A stretch of 64,000 nt of DNA, taken from positions 5,972,933 through 6,036,932 of the forward strand of contig RPFO01000072.1 in NCBI GenBank assembly GCA_009746045.1, in the 5' to 3' direction. Position numbers and translations under genes: made by a program. Numbering within the stretch: the first letter of the stretch is position 1; each line of letters begins with the position of its first letter. The stretch is from Mesostigma viride (taxonomy: Eukaryota > Streptophyta > Mesostigmatophyceae > Mesostigmatales > Mesostigmataceae). The notes below the pieces were generated by a model. It made no database searches, had not been told where the DNA came from, and worked only from the letters and a program-made list of their open reading frames with translations. Of this stretch, positions 1 to 45,534 are shown piece by piece.

Positions 1-793
1 ACATCGGCCGAAGTTGATGTCAGGGACAAGCCAGGGGCAAGTCAGGGATTCCAAATCCGAAGACCTGGCTCAGAATGAAAATCGGCCCAGTCCTGCGAAT
101 GCCAGAAGTTTCGCAATTACATGAGTAAGGTTTCCTTACTGTACAGTACTGTAGACGAGGCGACACCTTGTAACCGTATTCGGGATGTCCCGGGTGACTT
201 GCGATTGAAGCGAGGCGCGGGCGCTGAGCGCTCAGGCAAATCGCGTGCGCGTCAAGGGTCTCACAAAGAATGGCGGGTTGTGGAGGGATTGCAACAAGAA
301 CATTCACGGATCGTTGCTCAGAGAGGCTATCGTCGCACTGCAGGCAGCGGAGTTCATTTGACCCTATTCCCAAGTACAACAATATACAGCTAAGAAATCT
401 CGCCACTCGACAGGCCATGCAGAACCTCGCGATCCTTGAACTTATTGGCATTCTCAACCGAGGCCGAATATCATTTCCAGGATCATGATCTGGTACTTCA
501 TTTGACTTGCAGCCCGAGTTCGGCCTTTAAAAATCCATGAAACGACGTTCATGGCCCAGAAGCACATGATGAGCAGCGCCAGCTGCTAGCTGCAAGGCAG
601 CTGCCTGCAGCGGTGTCTCCGCTGACTGGCCGATGCCAAGCTGGTGACCAGCACAACATCGATTTCGATCGTTAACGTTGACATTTAGTTCTGGTGGCGT
701 GGTCGATCGTCGACGTTGGCAGGCAGGCGCGCGCTGCGGCGCCCGGCTGCGCGCAGTTGCTGCACAGCAATAGCAGAGTCTCTCTTATCAGGC
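1..793. other. 5' flank of the giant AAA+/vWA gene, no gene recognised
   Basis: Short open frames exist on both strands (one of 145 codons on the minus strand), but none shows a recognisable domain or a convincing start. The frame that becomes exon 1 is closed by an in-frame TAG at 686-688. The first in-frame ATG after it is at 794. The stretch presumably holds the promoter and 5' UTR, but no core promoter motif is evident. Confidence 0.4.
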
Positions 794-36169
<35,376 letters not shown>

Positions 36170-36518
36170 GCTTAGTACGTCCTTATCAGTGACAGTCTGC
36201 TGTGTGGGCACAGGAATCCTTGTTTTACTTCGGGCATACGAACTTCCAGCCATGAAATGGCATGGGAGTGATGGGACTGATGACCTAGCCATGACCTACC
36301 CAGGTCTAGACGTAACTCCGAGTTGCAGTGCCGGTTCTTTTGCATGTGCAGCTGAGAGAGCACTTTCGGGGCCCATTTGTTGCGGCCCGGCCCTTTGAAC
36401 GGGACGCAACAATGAAATAAGTTGTGTACATTTGGCTTCCTTTCATAGTCCGCAGGACTCCAGGACTCATTTCAGGACTTATTGGGGAATTTGTCCTTTG
36501 TTCAGAACTTTTGTATGG
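36170..36518. other. 3' flank of giant gene
   Basis: Presumably the 3' UTR and terminator of the giant gene. No ORF with a domain and no clear polyadenylation signal was seen before the LINE insertion begins. Confidence 0.4.
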
Positions 36519-36913
36519 AATTATGTCCTCACCTGGCGTGCCCCAGGCCGCACGCGGCAGGGCCGCCACCCGTGGACTTTTCGTGATAGACTCGGCATGG
36601 ACATGTGCCACACTAGACGTGACGGGCTCACACCCGGGCAGCCTCCTGGTTTGTCTGTAATATGGAGGCAGATGGTACGCAAGGATAGATGGCAAGTAGT
36701 GATGAAGGAGACCACCCCCAAGTCTGTGGGGGCTCCGCGTGTGACCGCGTATGGCATTCATAGCGATTCGGGCCACGGTGCCCACACCCCCGTAACTAGG
36801 ACCTAGATAGCTTACACCATCCATTCCATCCCATGTTCCCCTCCCACTGAGGACTTATCAAGGAGACTTATGCTCACGTGACGCAGTCACGTGTCTATTA
36901 ATTAATTAATAAA
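36519..36913 (+). mobile_element. LINE family A, copy 1 (5'-truncated 3' end)
   Basis: Carries the C-terminal end of the LINE ORF (a segment reading VLTWRAPGR...GRHPWTFRDRLGMD, then PGLSVIWRQM) and a 3' UTR. It ends with the hairpin at 36875-36893 and a (TTAA)n tail at about 36897-36913. It matches the minus-strand copies at 41851-43412 and 56860-57884. AATTATG occurs at both edges and may be a short target-site duplication. Confidence 0.8.
36875..36893. repeat. LINE 3'-terminal hairpin, CACGTGACGCAGTCACGTG
   Basis: Perfect 8-bp palindrome around a 3-nt loop, directly before the (TTAA)n tail. The same structure recurs at 37203-37221, 41880-41898, 56879-56897 and, with a CCC-type loop variant, 63190-63208. 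Confidence 0.9.
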
Positions 36914-37180
36914 TTATGATAGTTTGTGTGATTCCGACGAATTATCTTAGGCCTAGGTTGAAGTACAAGATCTTCTAGGGGCCAGGTCGTCCCTAGTCGT
37001 CAGACGGCATCTTTCGAGTGTCGTTTTAGCAGCCTCTGGAAGGTCGGCGCTCATGTGGGCGTGCCTGCTTACCAGTGTGCCAGCCTGGTAGCGCAGCCTA
37101 GTTGAAATTGGTCTGAGGACGAAGGTCTCGTCCTCTTGCATGTTGAATAAACGATATTTCGTGTAAAGAGCAACCCCTTG
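36914..37180. other. Intergenic, nothing recognised
   Basis: No ORF with a domain. Lies between two (TTAA)n-tailed retroelement ends. Confidence 0.5.
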
Positions 37181-38190
37181 ATTATATTAATTAATTAATA
37201 TGCACGTGACTGCGTCACGTGGGTGCCAATACACAGTAAAGGAACCTTCAACCCTATATACACAACGAGAAGGAGGGAGGGCGCCCTAGCTCCTCTCACT
37301 GCCGCAAGTGGGCAGGCCGCAGAGCGCTCTCTCCACAGCATGGTGCCGCGGCGCAACACTGTGGGGGCAATTATACAACCAATGCAATGCGGACCATAGG
37401 TAGGCTGATGCATAGCTTATGCTACAGCTAAGGTGAGGTGGGCTCGATCAAGACGTCGGCTAAGGCGCAAGCTGATGGCCACAAGGGCATGCCAGAGCTA
37501 ATTAAAGGTACTTTAACACTGTGCGCTAATATCATTTCAAGTGCTGTCTAAGCTATCCCCGATAATCGATCGCCCCCATGTACTGTAGACAACTATAGCT
37601 TGCATGAGTGCTCTATCCCGGGGGAGCCTGGGGGGGCTTCTACAGTTTCTTGTTGACATAAAGATCCCCGCCCCGCCAGTACACTTGGGGCTTCTCGGGG
37701 TTGGTCTCGTGGCGGATGTGTAGTCGGGCCACTGATCGCGGCGTTGCTGCTGCTGGGCTGGTGTCAGGTCGTTGTCAAGCGACCAGGAGGTGTTCACCAG
37801 TTTCTTGCATGCGGCGAGAGAGGAACCGAACATCGGGCCGTGTGATCGATGTCGCTGAAGGTGAGAACCATGCACTGGAGGGGGCCCAGCCTTGTCCTGT
37901 GGATGGGGCAGGCGGTAGCCGGTAGGCGCCCTGCAGTGTCGCACCGGTGGCAGCTCCATGCACGCCAAGAGTTGTTTCTTCAGCTCGTCCAGAAGAGAGT
38001 CTGGGGTCTCCTCGGGCTGCATGTCGAAGCACCTGAGGATGACCCGGCAGCGGCGACGGTCGTGGTCAGCGGCCTCGCGGCGCGTGTCTTCCAGCTCCTG
38101 CCCGGAGCTTGGTGGTGATGGCGGTGGTGGTAGAGGTTGCCTGGCTCTTGAGCAGGTCAGCCCAGGAGGCGCGAGCCGAGGGGTCATCGC
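37181..38190 (-). mobile_element. Degenerate ORF1-only retroelement with hairpin and (TTAA)n tail
   Basis: Minus-strand relic. The 3' end is the (TTAA)n tail at 37181-37200 and the hairpin at 37203-37221. Upstream is an ORF1-like sequence of about 216 codons (stop near 37537) with the family signature DNDLTPAQQQQRRDQWPDYT and a proline-rich stretch, but frameshifted relative to the better copies at 43.9-45.3 kb. No reverse transcriptase domain is present. Confidence 0.65.
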
Positions 38191-39195
38191 TATTGATTAT
38201 ATATACCCGCTGAGTGCTAAGAATTGGCCGGCGTGATCAATCATTCATTGTTAGGCTTGGCATGCTTAGTTAGACGTCTAAAGGACGAGTTTCAGCCCGA
38301 TGAGCAGCTACGTGAAAAGCGTGCATTTGTTTCCCGTGCATATCGTGCAGGGCAGGGGCCAGAATTTTATTCTATACGCTTTGGCTAGATCTTTCGCAGT
38401 ACCACAGTCTAGGGACGCGACACTGGTATCGGAGGTTTAGGCTAGAGCAGTAAAGAGGCCGTTTTGGGCCTGGTCAGGCACACAGCGCAACCAGTGCGGC
38501 GTGAGCTACGAGGTGGCCGCTGCCACTGGAATAGACGATACTGTAGTTGGTAGGGGTAGCGTGGGCTACAACACGGGCCGTTGCCCCTGCAAGCAGCCGT
38601 CTCCATTTTACAAAGCCGCCAGGAACATCAAGGCGACTGTCATAACAAGAGGTACGCAGTTTCTTTTTTCTGTCACGCAATATCAGGTTTCAATCCGCAA
38701 TCAGATTTCCAGCACGTCACGTCGGTTTTTTAACCTTTCCTTTTATTATCAGCGCCTGCATAGAGCTCGCAGTTATGTTGTCTTTGTGTCCAGAATGTGT
38801 AAGTAATGTGCTTTGCAATGCCGTTTCTATCCTATATTGTGGTTTTGGCTCTCACTTAGTTGTGCGCACGTGGAGCACCTTGCATGGGCAAGAGTCGTGT
38901 TGTTCTGTGGTAACCCGTAACCTGGCCCGTCGAAGTTACCGGGCAGGCTACGGGGGCCTCGAAGTTACTGGACAGGTTACGGGGGCTTCAAATTAACTCC
39001 TAGTGTAAAGAGGCGGGCGTAGATGCTGCACCGTAGTTGCGGGTTGGCCTGCTTGGCTGCCCGAGCCTGGCAGACCTCCGGCCAGTTCAGGGCGGCAGCC
39101 CGGGCCTCGAGCTGCTCCGGGGCCGGTATAGTAATCGTCCATGCTCAGTTGGGTATCGTGGGGATTTCGGCGGGCCTTCAGCACCTGCAGTTCGT
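38191..39195. other. Intergenic with a short tandem repeat
   Basis: No convincing gene. Two imperfect copies of a 29-bp unit (CGAAGTTAC...GGTTACGGGGGC type) lie at about 38931-38990, followed by unassigned GC-rich sequence. Confidence 0.45.
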
Positions 39196-40331
39196 CTTCC
39201 TTGCGGTGGAACCACCACTGCCGACATCAAGGCCCATGGCTCCTTGACATCGACAAGCGCCTCCACGCCACCGCCCTCGCCCTTGAGTGTCTGCACGACA
39301 CCGCAGGCCTCACCGCCCAGGCGGTGAAGGACATCGCTGCCCAGCCGGCATCTGCTGGCCCGGCCAGCGATGCTCCTTCCACCCAGACCTGGGCGGACTT
39401 ACTTAAGCATGCACCACACCACCTCCACGACCTCCACCATCGCGGCACAGCTGAAGCAACAAGCACTCGACCTTCGTGAGGAGGCCGAGCTCGACAATTA
39501 AGCGCAGCCACAACGTCATAGTCAAGCACTTTGATCAGCCGGCAGACGAGACCTCGACGACTCTTCTGACGGCATTTAAGCGCGACATTCTTGCCCCAAC
39601 AATGCAACTCACAGGTGACTGAGCTACCGGGATGTCGGCTGTCCGCCTCCCCCGCGCGCGGGGTAAGGCTGGCCCGGCACCCGTGCTCCTCACCTGGCGA
39701 ACAAGCTGTCGTTCCTTAAATGCCGCAAGAAGCTCTCGCGGACTCGCTACACGCTGGACGACGACTTGACCCTGGCCCAGCAACAACGGCGACGCGAGCT
39801 ATGGCCGACCTACCTTCAGCTCCGGCAGACGGAGCGCGCAGGGGGGACTGACCGGTATACTGGAGGCCCGGGGCGGTCATCCACGTGAATTGACCACAAG
39901 CCCTGGCAGGCACCTCAGTCTAGGGAATATATAACAGTAGAGTAGATTAGTCAGGCTTTAGCCTAGCATGTGCGGTGGCCTACGCGCACGTGCGCTCATA
40001 ATAGCCTCCCATGGATGCCGCCTTCAGAATTTAGCCAAGCCATGCCTATAATGGGACCCCCATGGATGTTGCATTAAGCATTTAGCCACGCTCTGCCTAT
40101 GCAGAGAGTCACTCTCTGCTGAGAAGCCATGCCCTAGCGCTCGGCTCGTACAGCCATATTTATCTTCCACCCCACTGATGATATGCCATGCAGGCCTTCT
40201 AGGCCAGCTCCCCAAGCCGCCCCGTGCGAGCCTGATCGGGATGCATGACCCATCATGGCGGTGCAGGTGCACCTTGTGCACCCAGAGCAGGTGACAGTTT
40301 ACATCCTACACCTGCAAGTTGTAGCCCAGAC

Positions 40332-41774
40332 CAGTGTTTCTAGTAGAGGTTTTTAGGAAACGTCAAAATGTTGACTTTTGCCCCTGACCCTTCCGTCAAA
40401 ATGTTGACTTTTTGCCCCGGCGTAGCGTCAACGTTTGACTTTTTGCCCCGGCGTAGCGTCAAACATGATGATTGCTTTTTGGGGGGGGGGGCTGGCCTAG
40501 GCCTGCTAGTTTGGGGAATAGCTTGCAAATATAGACGTTATCTCATTGATAACAGAAAGGGAAAGGGGCGTCATGACTCATGTGGTGTTGGTCCCACAAC
40601 AACGTGCGTTTATTTAAATGATTAAATTATAGCATTAGTGCATTACTTTCTGAGCCTTTTGAAAAGCCACCGTATCAAAACCCAGCAGTCGCGTGGAAAC
40701 AAGACATGATAATGATGATATAATCCGGATCACAGGCATTGCCCGTGCGACTCTGCCAGTGTGCCTCTAGGGCATAAGCCGTACAAGGATAAAACAAACA
40801 AGTCACACGTGTCAAAAGTGCAGGGCTGACCGCACCCTATAGACTCTGCAAACATTATGCCCATCAAAGCCAACTGCCTGATCCGCTTGTTGTTGCCAGG
40901 TTGCTTTCTCCTGCCGCGCTCGAAGTTTTCTTCCCAGATTTCCCTCCGGCAGAGACGGCCGACCCTCGTCCCGCAGTTTCAGTTGCTGTATCCGCAGGCG
41001 CTTTCTCAGTGCCGCTTCCAATCTCCCCCGCATCAACCGCCTCGTCAAGCTCTTCTCTCGCCCGCTTGGCATGACGGTGCTTACCCTGCCTATCATCCGC
41101 CAAAATCCTGCCAACATCCACGACAGCCTTTTCCGCATCATCCGAAGCCGGTCCACCCAGTTTCTTTTTAAACAAACTAGCGATGGACTCTGACTTGAAA
41201 GATACAGCACCTTTTTTGTTAGCCATTCTTTACCGCGATATTTTAAAAGTAAAACGCATCCATTGGAAACGACCTAATGCGAGCTGCGACCATTGAAGTA
41301 TCGCTTCGCCTGCATTTGCCCTCGGTAATCTGGTGCTGGCTTGCTGCGTCCTTTTACCTCCACTGCACCGTGACAGGCAAAGCCTAGAACAGTGCCAAGT
41401 GCCCAATGTGTGTCTCAGAAAGACCTGCTGGCAAACAAACTGGCAAGATTTTCGCACCGTATCATGAATGTTCCAGACAGCAAGTATAGTCCAGTAACAA
41501 GAAGTATATTGCACAAGTACTAGTGGTTGACGTTGCGCCCCTTCCCCCCGGTCCAGTGACGCCGCTTCTCAAGGCGATCGTCAGTTGACGCCGAGCCCCT
41601 TGTGTTCGAAACCCGTTTGACGCACGAACACTTCGCGAACGTCAAAATGTTGACGATTCGGCATTTTTTTGGCGTCAAAGTGTTGACGTTTTACCCTAAA
41701 ATGTTGACGTTTCATGGCGAAATTTGTGTTTTGCGTCAACATTTGACGAAAACGTCACGTTACTAGAAACACTG
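40332..41774. mobile_element. hAT-type DNA transposon (1,443 bp) with 8-bp TSD
   Basis: Perfect 14-bp terminal inverted repeats CAGTGTTTCTAGTA / TACTAGAAACACTG are flanked by the direct repeat GCCCAGAC at 40324-40331 and 41775-41782. An 8-bp duplication with CAGTG termini is the hAT signature. Multiple subterminal GTCAAAATGTTGAC-like palindromes lie near both ends (about 40361-40460 and 41640-41750) and are candidate transposase-binding sites. No DDE/RNase H or BED domain is recognisable, so it is probably non-autonomous. Confidence 0.88.
40864..41226 (-). CDS. Small unrecognised ORF inside the hAT element (120 aa)
   Basis: ATG at 41226 with A-rich upstream sequence. The N-terminus is Lys/Ser-rich (MANKKGAVSFKSESIASLFK) and the rest is an acidic/basic and then Ser/Thr/Gly-rich low-complexity tail. 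An overlapping frame (40812-41210) also stays open and reads helix-like, and a GGTAAGC donor-like site lies inside, so the true reading could be spliced. No domain recognised. It may be cargo, or a remnant of the element's own gene. Confidence 0.35.
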   Translation of the reverse strand: MANKKGAVSFKSESIASLFKKKLGGPASDDAEKAVVDVGRILADDRQGKHRHAKRAREELDEAVDAGEIGSGTEKAPADTATETAGRGSAVSAGGKSGKKTSSAAGESNLATTSGSGSWL

Positions 41775-41850
41775 GCCCAGACTGTATCTAAAACCCATAG
41801 ATGCCCCTTTCTCATCAGGGCTATGCGTTACATATGCTCCCCACGGAGCT

Positions 41851-43412
41851 ATTAATTAATTAATTAATTAATTAATAGACACGTGACTGCGTCACGTGAG
41901 CATAAGTCCTCAGTGGGAGGGGAACTGAACATGGGATGGAATGGATGGTGTAAGCTATCTAGGTCCTAGTTACGGGGGTGTGGGCACCGCGGCCCGAATC
42001 GCTATGAATGCCATACGCGGTCACACGCGGAGCCCCCACAGGCTTGGGGGTGGTCTCCTTCATCACTACTTGCCATCATCCTTGCGCACCATATTACAGA
42101 CAAACCAGGAGGCTGCCCGGGTGTGAGCCCGTCACGTCTAGTGTAGCACATGTCCATGCCGAGTCTATCACGAAATGTCCACGGGTGGCGGCCCTGCCGC
42201 GCGCGGCCGGGGGCACGCCAGGTTAGGACATATCGCCCAGGCTGGGCGGGCTTGGTGCCAGCTAGTCTATCTGAGGTCAGATCTACCTGATCTGTGCGGG
42301 CCAGGTGCCCGGCTAGGCCCATGCGCCGGTGCCTAATAATGTGGGAAACATAGGGCAAATCAGCGTACAAATCCTCATTACTAATGTGCAAACCAAAGGG
42401 GAAGTTAAGGGCCTTGCGCAGCATCTTGGTGACGGCGCCGTCGAGTCGTTGCTCCAGCTCCTGCGTCAGTGCCCACGTCTCGGCGCCGTAGGTCAGGATA
42501 TCGTCAGAATGACGACCTTTAAGAGGTCACGCTTGACAATGCGGGGTAGGGCGGGGTTGCTCCACCAGCGGCGGTGGTCATGGAGGTGCGCCCACGCCAT
42601 GCCGATCCGTGTCGTCATGTCGTCCTCGCAGTCGGGAAGCCAACTGCCGAGCAGCTTGAAGCGGCCTGAAGGAGGGTAGTTGACCTCAGCATCGTCTAAG
42701 AGGCGGAGTGTGGGTGGGGGCCCTGCCATGCCGAGGGCCAGGGCCTCCGTTTTGAGGCTGATTTCTAGACCAACCGCCCGAGCCTCGAGCGCCAGGCAGT
42801 CCAGCCAAAGTTGGGCAGACTCCGGCTTCTCGATGAGCGTGATGTCGTCGGCATAAATGAGGTCAGCTAGTAAATTCTGCTTGTTCGTCGGCCCCCCTTC
42901 CCCAAGCTCGTTCGTGATCGCTAGGCCAGGGGCACGGCCTGCAATCATGCTAGCCAAGCGAGCACGTGCCTGGCGCATAACATAATCCACTACAATAATA
43001 AACAGGTACGGCGACAGGACGCAACCCTGCCAGACGCCGGTCTGCAGTGGGCATGGCGGGGTAATGCCGTGTTGAGTGCGCACCGAAGTGGTCGACCCCT
43101 CATACAGCGTGCGGATATATATGACGGTAATCAGGGGAGTGGGGACGCGAGCGCGAGCAAGTACAGCCCATAGAGCGTCCCAGAGGACAGAATCAAAAGC
43201 CTTGATGAAGTCGACGAAGATCAGGATGGCGGGAAACTCACCAGGTTGCAGGAGAGCGATTTCCTCGAAGAGGCGACGCGCGACGAAGATGGCCATGACG
43301 GTGTTGCGCCCAGGACGGAAGCCCATTTGACTTTCGCCAAGGTGACAGTCGAGAGCAGAACGAAGGCGGTTGAGGAGCATGCGCATGAACAACTTGAGCA
43401 CGGCATATAATA
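41851..43412 (-). mobile_element. LINE family A, copy 3: 5'-truncated, with reverse transcriptase
   Basis: Minus orientation. The 3' tail (TTAA)n at 41851-41876 abuts the tail of the oppositely oriented ORF1-only element. Hairpin at 41880-41898. The element is truncated at its 5' side at about 43405-43412, inside the start of the reverse transcriptase domain, so no endonuclease domain remains. Its 3' UTR and C-terminal coding region match copies at 36.5 and 57 kb. Confidence 0.85.
42002..42495 (-). pseudogene. C-terminal part of the LINE ORF, shifted frame
   Basis: Reads LRKALNFPFGLHISNEDLYA, RHRRMGLAGHLARTD and HPWTFRDRLGMDMCYT, the region after the RT domain. The RHRRxGLAGHLAR stretch matches the 'H..R.GH..R' segment common at LINE C-termini. 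Equivalent sequence is found in the copies at 36.5 kb (+) and 57.2-57.6 kb (-). Confidence 0.75.
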
Positions 43413-43431
43413 AAATAAAGCTAGGCATCAT
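42493..43431 (-). pseudogene. LINE reverse transcriptase fragment
   Basis: About 310 codons of non-LTR reverse transcriptase. Visible motifs are QMGFRPGRNT, motif A FVDFIKAFDSVLWD, motif B TGVWQGCVLSPYLF and the catalytic motif C IYADDITLIE. The N-terminal residues up to ILLY come from the flanking element. The frame closes at 42493. The C-terminal part (GLHISNEDLYADLPYVSHII and following) continues in another frame to about 42002, so the copy is frameshifted as well as 5'-truncated and is not functional. Confidence 0.85.
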
Positions 43432-43494
43432 CGGGAGGGTGGCTCATCATAGGCACACATGTACATGACTAAAAATGCTAGGCCTCAACTGGTA
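43413..43494 (-). mobile_element. Outer ORF1-only element, 3' UTR fragment (left part)
   Basis: Matches the internal 3' UTR at 43795-43873. It is continuous with 45526-46041 once the inserted element at 43495-45525 is removed. Ends in CAACTGGTA (43486-43494), duplicated at 45526-45534. Confidence 0.75.
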
Positions 43495-45525
43495 TTAATT
43501 AATTAATTAATTATCAACATCACTCCGTTGGGAGTAGATGTAGCACATAGCCCTGAGAAGGGGCATATGGCTTTTAATACATTCTAGGCTACTTCATGCA
43601 AGGGTGGGAATGTAAGCTACCCCTGCGCTAGGTGCACCAGGGCACCCGCACCCTCATGGTCTATCACGCTATGCCCGGGTAAGGGGGGGAGCATGCCTGT
43701 GAGGGGGAAGATCATCATGGCTATACAAAAACTAGAGCGTGGCATCTCAGCAGAGAGCAGCTCTCTGCATGGGCACAGCATTACTGAATAAAACTAGGCA
43801 TCGTCTGGAGTGTGGCTCATCATAGGCACACATGGACATGACTAAAAAGGCTAGGCCTAAGCTGGTATAGTGCCTGTAGTAGGCGGGCATGTACAAGGCC
43901 ACTGTCTAACTATTCTACACTACTGCTGTATTCCCCTAGGCTGGGGCTGGAGTTGCTGGGGCCGCGGTGGTCGAGGGGGTCGCTTGCCAGGGCTTGTGGC
44001 CGACGTAGATGGCCGCCCCCTTCCAGTACACCGGCTGGCCCGCCTTGGTCTGCCGGAGCTGGGTGTAGGTCGGCCATAGCTCCCGTCGCCGTTGTTGCTG
44101 TGCCAGGGTCAAGTCGTCATCCACGGTGAAGGGAGTATTCGCGAGCCGCTTGCGGCGTCTGAGAAACGAAATCTTGTCCGCTGGGCTATCAAAGATGAGA
44201 AGAAGCGGAGGCGCCCCTGCCTTACCCCGCGCGCGGGGGAGGCGGTGGGCGGTCAGCTTGATCTCACCAAGAAGGCCCATGCGTGCAAGGATTTTGCTCT
44301 CAAACGCACGTGCAAGCTTCTCGGAATTCTCACCTTCTTCCATGTCCAAGTTCTTGAGTATGGCGTTGAGGCTGCGCTTGGCGAGCTCGGCCTCCTCGCG
44401 GAGGTCAAGCGTCTGCCGCTGGAGCTGGGCTGCGACGGCGGAGGTGGTGGAGGTGGTATGTTGCTTAAGCATGTCCGCCCAGGTCGTGATGGGAGGAGCA
44501 TCGCCGGCCGGGCCAGCCGAGGCTGGCTTGGCGGCAATGTCCTTCACTGCCTGGGCGGTGAGGCCTGCCGTGTTCTGCAAGACCTCGATAGCGATTGCAT
44601 TATCCTTGAGGCGCTGGTCGATGTCGCGGAGCTGGGCGGTGATGGAGTCGGTGGAGGCGGAGGGGGGGGGGGGGTGGAGGCGAGGAGGGTGGCGGTGGCG
44701 GTGGGGATGGTGGGAAGCTCAGCAGCCAGCGTGCCACCAATTGCCGCCACATCTGCGGCAAGAGGGGTCACGTGCTGCTCGAAAGCTTCCTTGAGGAGGG
44801 TGCGGATGGTGGCTTCGGTGGGGAAGGTGGAGGGGGGCGGTTTGGGAGCCCAGATCTCGGCTTCGGAGCGTCCAACAAGGGAGCAGAGGGCGAAGCGTTG
44901 GAGGTTGGGGCGACTCATGCGGGGAAGGACGGGGAGAGTCTCGGCGGGGTCGACAAGCTGGCCATTACCAGGCCCGCGGCCGCGGTCGTGGGACGTGAGG
45001 TACACGCACAGGGCTAGAAGCGAGGCGTGATTGCCGTGAAACACGTCTTCCATGAACCGACCGGGGCTGCGTTGCCAGAAGCCGGAGCTGTTGACGTCGA
45101 AGGAGGTCTCTTCCCAGGGCGGCTCAGCAGAGCGACTGCGCTTAGGCTCAGGCGATGCAGATGGCGAGGCAAGCCCGGGAGGCTGGGCGAGCACCAGTGC
45201 ACTACTAGTGTCACCGTTGCCATCTGGGCCGGTGGGCGAAGCTGCAGCCGAAGCTGCAGGCGTATTTGCATTGCCGAGCGCAGCCGCCAGGCTGCGTTGC
45301 GTCGAGAGACGTTTGCTCATCGTATATTGCGTAATAGCGTCGGAAAATTATATCAGCATGTGCGTCGTAGAAAGACGCATCGATTGTGATATTCACGGCT
45401 AAATTCGGTGCTCAAACGTGAAAGTTATGAGCTCCGCCGTCAGCCATGGCTATCTCGTGGCTTAGGGAATATAGCAGTAGTGTACATAGATTAGTAAGGC
45501 TTAGCCTACCAAGCCAGCTGGTAGC
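43495..45525 (-). mobile_element. ORF1-only non-LTR element, nearly complete copy (2,031 bp)
   Basis: Delimited by the 9-bp direct repeat CAACTGGTA on both sides. The 3' end is the (TTAA)n tail at 43495-43513. An approximately 420-bp 3' UTR, an ORF1-like gene (43936-45320) and a 5' leader follow. It is inserted into an older copy of the same family. No reverse transcriptase or endonuclease is encoded. The outermost 5' segment (about 45466-45525) resembles an inverted piece of family 3' UTR, so the 5' end may be rearranged. Confidence 0.8.
43936..45320 (-). pseudogene. ORF1-like protein of the ORF1-only element, one homopolymer frameshift
   Basis: Two overlapping frames, 45320-44544 (from MSKRLSTQRS) and 44580-43936, form one protein of roughly 460 residues. 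The break coincides with a 13-base G run (C in the coding strand) at 44662-44674, so a single slip or sequencing error explains it. The N-terminal half is Ala/Pro/Ser-rich. The middle is helical (AGLTAQAVKDIAA, then LREEAELAKR). The C-terminal part contains HRLPRARGKAG, DDDLTLAQQQRRRELWPTY and AIYVGHKPW, which recalls the C-terminal nucleic-acid-binding part of LINE ORF1 or gag-like proteins. An upstream ATG (frame MADGGAHNFHV) is followed by a TGA in this copy. Confidence 0.7.
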
Positions 45526-45534
45526 CAACTGGTA

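Larger units (their letters stand above)
39196..41876 (+). mobile_element. ORF1-only retroelement, plus strand, split by a hAT element
   Basis: From about 39220 the + strand encodes degenerate ORF1 pieces (DTAGLTAQAVKDIAAQPASA, then LTLAQQQRRRELWPTYLQLR) up to about 39900, with several frameshifts. The 3' UTR continues to 40331, is interrupted by the DNA transposon at 40332-41774, resumes at 41783 and ends in a (TTAA)n tail at 41851-41876. Continuity across the insertion is shown by alignment with the uninterrupted UTR of the minus-strand copy near 59040-59070. Confidence 0.75.

Noticed and set aside
20-457. 145-codon minus-strand ORF
   Set aside because: No domain and no codon-use or context support.
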